A stretch of 64,000 nucleotides of DNA from Candidatus Rifleibacteriota bacterium (GTDB lineage: Bacteria > Muiribacteriota > Ozemobacteria > Ozemobacterales > Ozemobacteraceae), in NCBI GenBank assembly GCA_015232575.1, contig JADFZL010000016.1, positions 62,001 through 126,000 on the forward strand, given 5' to 3'. How positions within the stretch are numbered: position 1 is the stretch's first letter; each line of letters starts with the position of its first letter. This document shows positions 9,122 to 17,060 of this stretch, one piece after another. Under the pieces are notes generated by a model. The model saw only the letters and a list, made by a program, of their open reading frames with translations. It did no database searches and was not told where the DNA came from. The position numbers and the translations under genes were made by a program.

Positions 9122-9220
9122 ATGAGTTTTATGTGGAATAATATTGAAATAGATTGTTTTGTTGAGAATGATGGCAGACAGATGAACTTGTCTGATTCTG
9201 ATATTGTTTGCTCTTCATGA
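9122..9220 (+). CDS. Possible 32-residue leader peptide or small protein
   Basis: ATG 9122 opens a 32-codon frame whose TGA (9218-9220) overlaps the ATG (9217) of the DUF374 gene as ATGA, the same coupling used elsewhere in this block. The predicted peptide is acidic and has no recognisable motif. The upstream GAGAA is a weak ribosome site. It could be a translational-coupling leader or chance. No homologue is recognised, so confidence is low. Confidence 0.25.
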   Translation: MSFMWNNIEIDCFVENDGRQMNLSDSDIVCSS

Positions 9221-9840
9221 ATAAAAAGGGCTGGATATCAAGTGTAGTAATCAGATTCCTGTTTGACAGTCTTACAGTTGAAAAAATTGGCTGGAATAAC
9301 AATTTTCTGGCAAGAAAGGGCGGGCGAAGAGTAATTTACGTCTGCTGGCATGGATCGCAATTTATGGGCCTGAGTTGTTTGAGAAATCACTCTATCACAG
9401 CACTTGTTTCGATGTCCAAAGATGGAGATGTTATTGCATCTGCAATGGGATATCTCGGATACCGCATTCTCAGAGGTTCTTCTTCAAGAGGTGCTGCGCG
9501 TTCACTACTTGGGCTTTCAAAAGAAATAAAAGCTGGTTTTGATACGGCAATTACAGTGGATGGTCCGCGTGGCCCCAGGCATAAAGCTAAGCCCGGTGCT
9601 GCATTTCTTGCCAGAAGAACAGGGGCTGCGATATTGCCTCTTGGCTTCGCTTATTCAAATGTCAAGAAGATGAAAAGCTGGGACCAAAATGAGATTCCTT
9701 ACCCATTTTCAAAAGTTGTTTTTGTGACTGGACGGCCAATTTTCCCAGACGAGTTTTCAAGCGAAGAAGAAGGTTCCGTTTTAATTGAAAACAGAATTTT
9801 TGAGTGTGAAGCAATAGCAGCGAACAGGATTCAGAAATGA
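9217..9840 (+). CDS. DUF374 lysophospholipid acyltransferase-family protein
   Basis: About 207 residues from ATG 9217 (a TTG at 9208 is the alternative). The sequence has YVCWHGSQFM near residue 43, MSKDGDVIA, GYRILRGSSSRGA and ITVDGPRGPRHKAKPGA, which together define DUF374, a branch of the PlsC/LpxL-like acyltransferase superfamily. The H-x4 box is changed (WHGSQF), as is usual for this branch. These proteins are found beside msbA and lpxB or kdtA in diderms and are thought to act on lipid A or a related envelope lipid. The enzymatic role is inferred from context. The stop overlaps the next gene by 4 bases (ATGA). Confidence 0.75.
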   Translation: MNKKGWISSVVIRFLFDSLTVEKIGWNNNFLARKGGRRVIYVCWHGSQFMGLSCLRNHSITALVSMSKDGDVIASAMGYLGYRILRGSSSRGAARSLLGLSKEIKAGFDTAITVDGPRGPRHKAKPGAAFLARRTGAAILPLGFAYSNVKKMKSWDQNEIPYPFSKVVFVTGRPIFPDEFSSEEEGSVLIENRIFECEAIAANRIQK

Positions 9841-11027
9841 GCAGCAGTAAGATATCAAAAAAAATTCTAATTACCGCCGGTGAAACATCCGGTGACATGA
9901 ATGCTGCAACATTAATTGATGTTCTCCTTGAAAAAGGCCCTTTTGAAATTTTTGCAGTCGGTGGCCCCGAAACATCAAGACGTCCTGTGAAAATGCTCTA
10001 CGACAGCAGAGACTGGGCTGCAATCGGATACATAGAAGCTATTAAAAAAGTTCCGAGATTGCTGGTTGTACTGAAGAAACTGACTGATTTCATGGCGGAA
10101 AACAAACCAGATCTTCTTCTGCTTATTGATTATCCGGGTTTTAATATGAGACTGGCACGCCGGGCAAAGAAACTTGGAATTCCTACCCTTTTTTATTTTC
10201 CGCCAAGCAGATTTGCAGTTAATCCGGAAGATGTAAGAGATGCTGCAGAAAACCTTTCATGTGTTGCCGCCAATTTTACATTCACTTATAAGGTTTACAA
10301 GGAAGCCGGGGCAAACGTATCATTTGTTGGACATCCGCTTCTTGACCTTGCCAGGCCTGGTATGCCGATAGAAGATATTTACAAAACTCTACAACTTGAT
10401 CCGAACAGGCCAATTGTTGGATTGTGCCCGGGTTCGCGGAAAAGTGAACTTGATTTTCTTCTTCCTATAATGCTTAAAGCTGCAGAAATGCTTCTTAAAA
10501 AATTTCCCGATCTGCAGTTCCTTGTTCCGGTTGTAAAAACAGAAACACCGGATGTTTATGGAATACCGAAATCAGATCTGGTTAAGCAGCTCAATGAATC
10601 AAAACTTCCGGTTAAACTTATTGAGGGAAGAATATACGATGTAATGGCAATTTCAAAGCTTCTGCTGATAAGTTCAGGAACTGCAACTCTTGAGGCAAGC
10701 CGGGTTGGCACACCTATGATTATTGTATATAAAGTATCGCTTTATACGGAAGTTCTTGCAAAAATTTTCAATAAACTTCCTACTTTTATTGGTCTTCCTA
10801 ATATTATTCTTGGCCGACAGGCAGTACCAGAGCTTATTCAGCATGATTTTACACCCGAAAAGCTTTTTGCTCAGGCTTCCGAATTGCTCAGCTCGCCTGA
10901 AAAGCTTCAGAAGCAGAAATCTGATTTACTCGAAGTCATTTCGCATCTCGGGTCGCCGGGCGCTCACAACAGAGTTGCTGAACTAGCCATGAGCCTCATG
11001 AAATGTGATGACGCGTCTCGTATTTAA
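9837..11027 (+). CDS. Divergent LpxB paralogue (GT19-like)
   Basis: 396 residues clearly related to LpxB. It keeps LITAGETSGDMNA, LIDYPGFNMRLARRA, FVGHPLLDLA, LCPGSRKSEL, SSGTATLEA and FIGLPNIILGRQAVPE. The block that reads YYICPQVWAW in the canonical copy at 6087-7247 has become FYFPPSRFAV, losing both tryptophans and the C-P-Q-V motif, and the sequence after it is unlike LpxB. The fold and the nucleotide-sugar pocket thus seem kept, while the acceptor side differs. It may glycosylate another acyl-sugar or lipid, or be inactive. It overlaps DUF374 upstream by 4 bases and the LpxL-like gene downstream by about 20, so it is transcribed with lipid A genes. Confidence 0.8.
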   Translation: MSSSKISKKILITAGETSGDMNAATLIDVLLEKGPFEIFAVGGPETSRRPVKMLYDSRDWAAIGYIEAIKKVPRLLVVLKKLTDFMAENKPDLLLLIDYPGFNMRLARRAKKLGIPTLFYFPPSRFAVNPEDVRDAAENLSCVAANFTFTYKVYKEAGANVSFVGHPLLDLARPGMPIEDIYKTLQLDPNRPIVGLCPGSRKSELDFLLPIMLKAAEMLLKKFPDLQFLVPVVKTETPDVYGIPKSDLVKQLNESKLPVKLIEGRIYDVMAISKLLLISSGTATLEASRVGTPMIIVYKVSLYTEVLAKIFNKLPTFIGLPNIILGRQAVPELIQHDFTPEKLFAQASELLSSPEKLQKQKSDLLEVISHLGSPGAHNRVAELAMSLMKCDDASRI

Positions 11028-11964
11028 TAAAATATCGCAGTTCGCCGGAACAATGCCGGAAAGGGTCGGAAGGCTTTTCTTCGCCTCTTTTGGCCTCTCA
11101 TCCGGAAGGTTGTGGATAAACGAACGCAGAAGACTTGCTGAAACCATCGACCGGATATATTTCAGACTCGATAAGCAGCCCCCTGACGAGATTCAGAAGA
11201 TTATAGACAATCTTTTTATTCACTTCAGCCTTGCTTTGTATGAAATTCTCAGATTTAATCTTCTGACAGAAAAATATCTGAAAGATAATGTGATTTTTCA
11301 CGGATTATCGAATCTTCAGAATGCCCTGGACAAAGGAAAAGGCGTATTACTTGCTGTTCCACATATCGGTAACTGGGAGCTCCTGGGCGCCGCGATTGCG
11401 TTTCGGAATTTTCCGCTTCACACTTTTTATCTGGCACAGAAGGAAAATGATATTGGAACAATGATTGACGAATTCCGGCAATATTCCCGGCTGGTGTTTC
11501 ATGATCGTGATCGTGGAATGATCGGCGCTTTGAAAGCATTGAAGCAGGGCGCCATTCTTGGAATGATTCCTGATCAGGATGGTGGAAATCACGGAGTTTA
11601 CATGGATTTTCTCGGACACTGGGTCAGCATGCCCGCCGGACCAGCTAACTGGAGCCTGAAATCTGGCGCGGAGGTTATACCTTTGTACAGTGTAAGAAGA
11701 GGACGGACTTCTAAATTTGATGCATATTTCTTTCCTGCTTTGCCGGCAGAGACCTCTTCCATCTACGAAGAGCGCGTGATTTCACGAATTTCGAAACTTG
11801 CTTCCTGGATGGAAGATGTCATTCTGAAAAATCCTTCTCAATATCTCTGGTTTTATGACCGTTTCAAACCCAGACACATTGATTATCACTCTTCCCTTAG
11901 AAAATCAGGAATATTAATGCATCACGGAAATACCTTTTACAAAAACCCACGCAATGCAAACTGA
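11008..11964 (+). CDS. LpxL/HtrB-type Kdo-lipid A acyltransferase-like protein
   Basis: About 318 residues of the LABLAT lysophospholipid acyltransferase group. The catalytic H-x4-E is seen in VPHIGNWELLGAA, followed by GAILGMIPDQDGGNHGVYMD and FLGHWVSMPAGPANWSLKSG, the pattern of secondary (myristoyl/lauroyl) acyltransferases that finish lipid A. The N-terminal 30 residues are hydrophobic and could anchor it in the inner membrane. The start could be GTG 11005 or ATG 11008; both overlap the preceding LpxB paralogue. Which acyl chain and position are used cannot be read from the sequence. Confidence 0.82.
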   Translation: MTRLVFNKISQFAGTMPERVGRLFFASFGLSSGRLWINERRRLAETIDRIYFRLDKQPPDEIQKIIDNLFIHFSLALYEILRFNLLTEKYLKDNVIFHGLSNLQNALDKGKGVLLAVPHIGNWELLGAAIAFRNFPLHTFYLAQKENDIGTMIDEFRQYSRLVFHDRDRGMIGALKALKQGAILGMIPDQDGGNHGVYMDFLGHWVSMPAGPANWSLKSGAEVIPLYSVRRGRTSKFDAYFFPALPAETSSIYEERVISRISKLASWMEDVILKNPSQYLWFYDRFKPRHIDYHSSLRKSGILMHHGNTFYKNPRNAN

Positions 11965-11991
11965 AAACTTCAGACCTAAACAGGAGGAAAT

Positions 11992-13212
11992 ATGAATAAC
12001 GTCGCAAACAACAGTTCATTTTCAAAAATCTGTATTATGGGCCTTGGGTACATAGGCCTTCCAACGGCATCTATTCTTGCAAATCGCGGATATGATGTAC
12101 TAGGTGTAGATGTGAAGCCTGAAATAGTAAAAATTATTAATGATGGCGGAGTTCATATTGTTGAACCTGATCTTGATATTCTTGTACGTGCCGCGACGAA
12201 TTCCGGCAAATTGAAAGCCTCATTGAAGCCAGAAAAATCAGATGTATTCATGATTTGTGTCCCAACGCCTTTTAAGGAAGGACATAAGCCCGACATGAAA
12301 TACGTCGAAGAATCAACACACGCCATTGTTCCTTTTCTTGAAAAAGGGAATCTTGTCGTTCTGGAATCAACTTCTCCGGCAGGAACATGCGAAAAAATTA
12401 TCCGTCCGATTATTGAAAAAGCCGGCTGGAAAGTAGATGATGAAATTCTGCTTGCACATTGCCCTGAGCGGGTTCTTCCGGGACACATTCTTAAGGAATG
12501 TATCGAAAATGATCGCGTAATCGGCGGAGTATCGCCCAGATCATCGCAGAAAGCTAAAGAACTATACGCATCATTCGTAAAAGGTGAAATCTTTCTGACT
12601 GATTGTACAACTGCGGAAATGGCAAAACTTACAGAAAACAGCTTTCGCGACGTGAATATAGCTTTTGCGAACGAACTTGCGAATATCTGTGAAAAAATGG
12701 AAATTAATGTCTGGGAACTGATAAAGCTTGCCAATCGGCATCCAAGAGTAAAAATTCTCAATCCCGGGCCCGGTGTTGGCGGCCATTGCATTGCTGTTGA
12801 CCCATGGTTTATTGTTGATTCATGCCCGGAAGAAGCAAAAATAATTCGTACAGCCCGCGAGGTCAATGATGCAAGACCTGTTAAAATCCTGGAAAGAATT
12901 GCCGCTGCAGCAGAAAAGTTTAAAAAGCCAGTAATTGGCTTGATGGGACTGGCGTTCAAGGCAGACATCGACGATCTGCGCGAGTCACCGGCTGTACATA
13001 TTGCTCGCGAAGTGATAAAAATGAATATCGGCGAAATACTTGTCTGCGAGCCTTATGTAAAATCTTCGAAAGAATTCAACCTTCACTCAATTTCCGAAAC
13101 AATCAGAAGATCAGATATTCTGGTTCTGCTTGTTGATCATGTTCAATTCAAACAGCTTGACAAAACTCTTCTGAAGGAAAAAATGATCATCGATACACGC
13201 GGCATCTGGTAA
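11992..13212 (+). CDS. wecC: UDP-N-acetyl-D-mannosaminuronate dehydrogenase-type nucleotide-sugar dehydrogenase
   Basis: 406 residues of the UDP-glucose/GDP-mannose dehydrogenase family, which oxidises the C6 hydroxyl of a UDP-sugar to an acid in two NAD-dependent steps. GLGYIGLPTASILANRGYDV forms the dinucleotide site, ESTSPAGT and AEMAKLTENSFRDVNIAFAN form the core, and GVGGHCIAVDPWF carries catalytic Cys266. The GLAFKADIDDLRESPA segment opens the third domain. Overall it resembles WecC (UDP-ManNAc to UDP-ManNAcA) more than Ugd. A strong CAGGAGG precedes ATG 11992. The last 145 bases (13068-13212) occur a second time at 16203-16347 with three differences, all third-position. Confidence 0.85.
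   Translation: MNNVANNSSFSKICIMGLGYIGLPTASILANRGYDVLGVDVKPEIVKIINDGGVHIVEPDLDILVRAATNSGKLKASLKPEKSDVFMICVPTPFKEGHKPDMKYVEESTHAIVPFLEKGNLVVLESTSPAGTCEKIIRPIIEKAGWKVDDEILLAHCPERVLPGHILKECIENDRVIGGVSPRSSQKAKELYASFVKGEIFLTDCTTAEMAKLTENSFRDVNIAFANELANICEKMEINVWELIKLANRHPRVKILNPGPGVGGHCIAVDPWFIVDSCPEEAKIIRTAREVNDARPVKILERIAAAAEKFKKPVIGLMGLAFKADIDDLRESPAVHIAREVIKMNIGEILVCEPYVKSSKEFNLHSISETIRRSDILVLLVDHVQFKQLDKTLLKEKMIIDTRGIW
13068..13212 (+). repeat. 3' end of wecC, source copy of a 145-bp direct repeat
   Basis: This terminal part of wecC, including the stop codon, is present again at 16203-16347 in the same orientation. The two copies agree at 142 of 145 positions. The differences are TTC/TTT, GAT/GAC and TAA/TAG, so neither changes the protein. 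The copies flank a 2990-bp segment (13213-16202) holding the CYTH gene, the broken hybrid kinase and pseudogenes. Confidence 0.9.
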
Positions 13213-13220
13213 ACATAATA

Positions 13221-13736
13221 GTGGCACGTAACATCGAAATCAAAGCCCGTATTGATTGTATTGAGTCAGTTTTTCCCTTAGCAGCAAAAATTGCCAGCGA
13301 AGGACCGACAGAAATACTTCAGGATGACACTTTTTTCAATTGTCCCAATGGAAGACTAAAACTTCGCGCTTTCTCAGAACAGAAGGGACAACTGATTTTT
13401 TATCAGCGTTCTGACAGCGCGGGTCCAAAAGAGTCTTTTTACGTTATTTCACCTACATCGTCACCCGATACGCTCCGCCAGGCATTGAAGCTGGCTTATG
13501 GTGAAAGTGGTCGTGTTCGCAAACATCGAACACTATTCCTGGTTGGAAGAACGCGAGTGCATCTTGACAGAGTAGCAGGGCTGGGAGATTTTCTTGAGTT
13601 GGAAGTTGTCCTCGCTGACAACGAAACAAACGAAGCCGGCGTTTCAATCGCAAATGATCTGCTGGAAAAATTATCGGTTTTTCCCCGACAGCTGGTGAAG
13701 GAGGCCTATGTTGATCTACTTGCTCAGGAAGACTGA
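13221..13736 (+). CDS. CYTH-domain protein (class IV adenylate cyclase/CyaB-like)
   Basis: 171 residues. The N-terminus NIEIKARID gives the CYTH entry motif, with the first glutamate of E-x-E-x-K replaced by asparagine as in many bacterial CyaB-like proteins. RLKLRAF, LIFYQRSD, VRKHRTLFLVGRTRVHLD and GLGDFLELEVVL supply the alternating charged residues that line the triphosphate tunnel. Members make cAMP from ATP or hydrolyse organic or inorganic triphosphates; annotation as adenylate cyclase is often not tested. GTG 13221 is 8 bases after wecC, so it may be co-transcribed. It lies just inside the segment bounded by the wecC repeat. Confidence 0.8.
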   Translation: MARNIEIKARIDCIESVFPLAAKIASEGPTEILQDDTFFNCPNGRLKLRAFSEQKGQLIFYQRSDSAGPKESFYVISPTSSPDTLRQALKLAYGESGRVRKHRTLFLVGRTRVHLDRVAGLGDFLELEVVLADNETNEAGVSIANDLLEKLSVFPRQLVKEAYVDLLAQED

Positions 13737-13754
13737 AATTATGGAGACAATCGA

Positions 13755-15377
13755 ATGTCAAATAAACCCACCTATGAAGAATTAATACAAAAAATTGGGC
13801 AATTAGAACAGAAAAATGTCATCCTGGAAAAGGAAATCAAAAAAGCTTACGAGGAAAAAGAGAAGTTTCAAATCATTGTAGACAAGGCCGTGGACTCAAT
13901 TTTTTATAAAGATTCAGATCGAAAGTATACATTTATAAATCAATCAATGGCTAATTTGTTAGGTTGTAATGTTACAGATTTACTTGGGAAACTTCCTGAA
14001 GAAATTTTCGATAAAGAGGACGCAGCGATAATTCGTGAGGTTGATCAACGCAATTTTAATGGTGAAGTTGTCAATGAAATACGAAACTTAACAATTAACA
14101 AAAAAAGATGTACTTTCCATACGATCCAGATACCCATACGAGACAAGGATAAAAAAATTATCGGTATCACAGGAATTGTGAGAGATATTACCGGCCAAAA
14201 AATTGCTGAGGATGCATTTGGGGACAGCGAGGCACAATTTCAACATTTCTTTGAACATCTACCCATTGGTGTTGCAGTATACGAGAGCGTAAACAATGGT
14301 GAGGATTTTATATTTGTTAACATGAACCAGGCTGGCCAGCGCCTGAGTAAAGTATCAATTGATGATATCCGTGGTAAAAGGCTGACGCATATTTTTCCAA
14401 GTGTGCGAGACTTGGGTCTGTTTGAAGCGCTTCAAAAGACATGGCGAACAAGTAAGCCTTGTCACGTTCCATTTTGCCAATATAAAGATGAACGCATCAT
14501 ACAGTGGGTAGAAAATCGTGTCTTCAAACTTCCATCTGGAAAAGTAGTTGCTATTTACGATGATCGGACAGAACTTATGCGCTTGGAGGAAGGTCTTCGC
14601 CAGGCTCAGAAGATGGAAGCTATAGGAACTCTTGCCGGAGGAATAGCACACGATTTCAACAACATGCTTAGTGTCATCACTGGCAATGTTTCATACGTCC
14701 TTTCACTCTTGGACAGGGATGATAAGATTTTTGAGGTGCTATCTGATGTGCTGAAGGGAACGAAACAGGCTAAAAATCTGACACACCAACTTCTGACCTT
14801 TTCAAAGGGTGGTGAGCCTATCAAAAAACCATGCAATATCAACAAACTTATAGAAGAATCAGCCAGATTCGTTACAAGTGGCGCGAAATCCAAGTGTGAA
14901 TTTAATCTGACCAATGATCTATGGGCTGCTGAAGTCGATTCTGGGCAGATCAATCAGGTTATCAGCAACATTGTCATTAATGCTGATCAATCAATGCCCA
15001 ATAGCGGTGTTATCATAATTCGCACTGAAAATACCAGGATACAAAAAGACAGCGGTTTGCCCTTGCCTGCAGGACGTTACATTAAAATTTCCATTGAAGA
15101 TCAAGGTATTGGTATCAAAGAAGAGCATATCCCTAACATCTTCGATCCTTATTTCACCACTAAGCAGAAAGGAAGTGGTCTCGGGCTTGCCACTGCATAT
15201 TCTATTGTTAAAAAACATGGTGGACAAATTTCGGTCTATTCAGAGATCGGGAAAGGATCGGTTTTCAATATCTATCTTCCTGCTTCTTTAAGGGATGTTA
15301 AGAAATTTGTTAACAAAGAACAAATTACGCACGAAGGTAAGGGACGAATTTTAATAATGGACGATCACCAATATTAA
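13755..15377 (+). CDS. PAS-domain hybrid histidine kinase, frameshifted before its receiver domain
   Basis: 540 residues as read. A short coiled coil (1-40) leads into a PAS domain (about 40-150) with FYKDSDRKYTFINQSMANLL, and a second PAS (about 155-270). A HisKA domain follows with phosphoacceptor His299 in GTLAGGIAHDFNNMLSVI, then a HATPase with DQGIGIKEEHIPNIFDPYF and GSGLGLATAYSIVKKHGG. No membrane segment is seen, so it should be cytosolic. The frame ends just after GRILIMDD, the start of a receiver domain that continues in another frame. One missing base near 15365 (GATCACCA where GATGANCCA is expected) restores one continuous hybrid kinase of about 650 residues. The kinase part could still be functional. 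Confidence 0.85.
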   Translation: MSNKPTYEELIQKIGQLEQKNVILEKEIKKAYEEKEKFQIIVDKAVDSIFYKDSDRKYTFINQSMANLLGCNVTDLLGKLPEEIFDKEDAAIIREVDQRNFNGEVVNEIRNLTINKKRCTFHTIQIPIRDKDKKIIGITGIVRDITGQKIAEDAFGDSEAQFQHFFEHLPIGVAVYESVNNGEDFIFVNMNQAGQRLSKVSIDDIRGKRLTHIFPSVRDLGLFEALQKTWRTSKPCHVPFCQYKDERIIQWVENRVFKLPSGKVVAIYDDRTELMRLEEGLRQAQKMEAIGTLAGGIAHDFNNMLSVITGNVSYVLSLLDRDDKIFEVLSDVLKGTKQAKNLTHQLLTFSKGGEPIKKPCNINKLIEESARFVTSGAKSKCEFNLTNDLWAAEVDSGQINQVISNIVINADQSMPNSGVIIIRTENTRIQKDSGLPLPAGRYIKISIEDQGIGIKEEHIPNIFDPYFTTKQKGSGLGLATAYSIVKKHGGQISVYSEIGKGSVFNIYLPASLRDVKKFVNKEQITHEGKGRILIMDDHQY

Positions 15378-15379
15378 TA

Positions 15380-15709
15380 ATGCTTGGAAGAATGTTAAAT
15401 GTCATGGGCTATGAAACGTCTTTTGCCAACGACGGGATGCAGGCAATTGAAATGTACCGGGATGCTCACCAGAAGGAAAAAACTTATGATCTGGTAATAC
15501 TTGATTTGACGGTTCCGGGTGGAATGGGCGGAGCTGAAGCCATCCCTGAATTGCTGAAGATTGATTCAAAAGTAAAAGCGGTTGTTTCCAGCGGATATTC
15601 CAATGATCCAATCATGGCGAATTATCAAGATTATGGTCTCTTCGGAGTAATACCAAAACCATATACAAAAGATCAATTGGCTGAACTGTTAAAGCGAATT
15701 TTCGGATGA
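15380..15709 (+). CDS. Receiver domain, displaced part of the hybrid kinase
   Basis: 109 residues forming most of a CheY-like receiver: LVILDLTVPGGMGG carries the phosphoacceptor aspartate, VVSSGYSNDPIMANY the conserved Ser/Thr position, and GVIPKPYTKDQLAELL the invariant lysine. The first strand and acidic pair (ILIMDD) lie in the other frame at the end of the upstream kinase. Reading upstream in this frame gives SPILIMLGRM, so the two parts join seamlessly after a one-base correction. It is unlikely to fold as a separate response regulator because the acidic pocket is missing. A sequencing or assembly error would also explain it. Confidence 0.75.
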   Translation: MLGRMLNVMGYETSFANDGMQAIEMYRDAHQKEKTYDLVILDLTVPGGMGGAEAIPELLKIDSKVKAVVSSGYSNDPIMANYQDYGLFGVIPKPYTKDQLAELLKRIFG

Positions 15710-15862
15710 TGGGTGGCACGATTAAACCATTCTGAAGCCACTATGCTCGATTATCAAGGACCGAGATGGTATGGGCACGTTCAGTCATCTCCGCATCCGG
15801 ACGGCTTGACCGCATTGAGCCTCTGTGGAAAGTTTAAACGGAATGATCCAAGGGAGAAGCAC

Positions 15863-16034
15863 GTGCCAACTATATCCATGTTTGATACCAGGGTAACAAA
15901 GCGACTGTAGCGATTGACGATCCACGGGTTCTGGCGGGCGATTTTCCACCACACCAACTGCGAATGGTACAAGTCTGGGTTGATGTCCACAGAAATGAGC
16001 TTTTAGCCAACTGGGAACTGAAAGGGCAACGTTA
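15863..16034 (+). pseudogene. Decayed DUF4160 gene
   Basis: GTG 15863 begins VPTISMF, the invariant start of DUF4160 proteins, after a good AGGGAGAAG ribosome site. The frame then breaks; in the next frame the sequence continues YQGNKATVAIDDPRVLAGDF and LRMVQVWVDVHRNELLANWE, the second half of the same family. About 20 residues between SMF and YQG are missing, with a shift in frame. DUF4160 genes are small, usually paired with DUF2442, and common in accessory and toxin-antitoxin-like loci. This remnant is joined directly to the ATPase fragment at 16042. Confidence 0.7.
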
Positions 16035-16041
16035 TACAAAT

Positions 16042-16202
16042 ATGACAGGACGGAAAATGATTGCGACGAAACGTCCTATGGGAGTGCCATTCCTTCATCG
16101 CATTGTTGGACAATTGGAAGACGTTGACCGAAGCCGCCACCCCTTTATCGTCTGAGCTCTTTCTCATGGAATTGACATTGCGTTTCGAATTAATGTTACA
16201 TT
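16042..16202 (+). pseudogene. Truncated 5' copy of the COG3910-like ATPase gene
   Basis: 161 bases match the start of the intact ATPase gene at 28962-29122, with about a dozen substitutions. The match includes the start codon, and the upstream GAAAGGGYAACGTTAT is also shared. CGG in the intact gene is TGA here (16153-16155), so the frame is closed. The copy ends abruptly two bases before the wecC 3'-end repeat, before the Walker A motif. It is clearly nonfunctional. Confidence 0.88.
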
Positions 16203-16347
16203 GAAAGAATTTAACCTTCACTCAATTTCCGAAACAATCAGAAGATCAGATATTCTGGTTCTGCTTGTTGATCATGTTCAATTCAAACAGCTTGACAAAA
16301 CTCTTCTGAAGGAAAAAATGATCATCGACACACGCGGCATCTGGTAG
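16203..16347 (+). repeat. wecC: Second copy of the wecC 3' end (145-bp direct repeat)
   Basis: Same orientation and stop position as the true wecC end at 13068-13212, with 142 of 145 bases identical and all three changes silent. The left junction is a clean fusion to the ATPase fragment. To the right the sequence differs from that after wecC. It has no start codon or ribosome site and is not expected to be translated. Confidence 0.92.
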
Positions 16348-16462
16348 TCATGGCAAACCGATAATTGCTGATATTAGTTATTTTCCGTTTGACTTTATTT
16401 TGATGATTTGATATGTTTTTACAAACCTCGGGGTGAGGTAATTTGATAATGGGAGTTCTGTG

Positions 16463-16975
16463 ATGAAAAAAAATCTCGTTCTTTTTCTTGCATTTGTCCT
16501 TGTTTCTTTCTTTCCGAGTTTTGTAGCTGCCGCTGTTGTTCCACTGGCTGATGCCAATGTTGAGATCACTGTTCCCGATGGTTGGTCACAGGAATCCAAA
16601 GAGGCAGCCGTAGTTATTGCCAGCCCCGACAAGACCATGTCTGTTGTTTTCCTTGCTATTCCCGGCGATAGCGACGGCAAGACTTTTGATGCGGTTGATA
16701 AAGCTGTTGAAAAAGAATTGGGAACCGTGAAGTGGGAGAAAGACGGAGAAGGCGTTCCTGAAGAAATTAACGGCATGAAAGGCGAAATATACAATGGAAC
16801 CGCCAAAGAGGGAAAAATCCAGGTCGAATGCATCTGGCTCGAAAGCGCCCCTGGAAAGAACCTTTACATCTATTGGTTCGACACCGCCGATTCCGAGAAA
16901 AAATATCAGAAGGATATCGATGTCATCGTGAAGGGCCTCAAGCCGATGGCTAAGCAAGAAGAAAAGAAGAAGTAA
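16463..16975 (+). CDS. Exported protein of unknown function, paralogue of the gene at 17061-17555
   Basis: 170 residues from ATG 16463, with GGGAG at 16451-16455. A signal peptide (MKKN, hydrophobic core, SFVAAA) of about 23 residues is followed by a roughly 140-residue domain: VEITVPDGWSQES, MSVVFLAIPGDS, LGTVKWEKDGEG, EINGMKGEIYNG, VECIWLES, LYIYWFDTADSEKKY, IVKGLKPM. The start VEITVPDGW plus later strands resembles periplasmic beta-sandwich proteins with a DcrB/PsbP-like fold, but that is a guess. The tail is lysine-rich. The gene opposite, at 17061-17555, encodes a clear paralogue and shares its terminator. Confidence 0.75.
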   Translation: MKKNLVLFLAFVLVSFFPSFVAAAVVPLADANVEITVPDGWSQESKEAAVVIASPDKTMSVVFLAIPGDSDGKTFDAVDKAVEKELGTVKWEKDGEGVPEEINGMKGEIYNGTAKEGKIQVECIWLESAPGKNLYIYWFDTADSEKKYQKDIDVIVKGLKPMAKQEEKKK

Positions 16976-16994
16976 ATCATAGTTTATTTTTAAT

Positions 16995-17048
16995 AGTTTT
17001 AAAACCAGCGCCCTTTGGCTTATGCCAAAGGGCGCTGGTTTTAAAACT
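16995..17048. terminator. Perfect bidirectional hairpin terminator
   Basis: A 25-bp perfect inverted repeat (16995-17019 and 17024-17048) with a TTAT loop, core CCAGCGCCCTTTGGC, flanked by A/T runs in the arms. It lies between the convergent paralogues at 16463-16975 and 17061-17555, and gives a strong stem followed by T-rich sequence on both strands. Confidence 0.92.
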
Positions 17049-17060
17049 TAATTCAAGAGA

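Noticed and set aside
12153..12968. 271-codon minus-strand open frame
   Set aside because: It lies wholly inside wecC, antisense to it, with Ser/Arg-rich composition typical of shadow frames.
13213..16202. The segment between the wecC repeats as a complete integrative element
   Set aside because: No integrase, recombinase or transposase is encoded inside, so only the direct repeats and scar are claimed.
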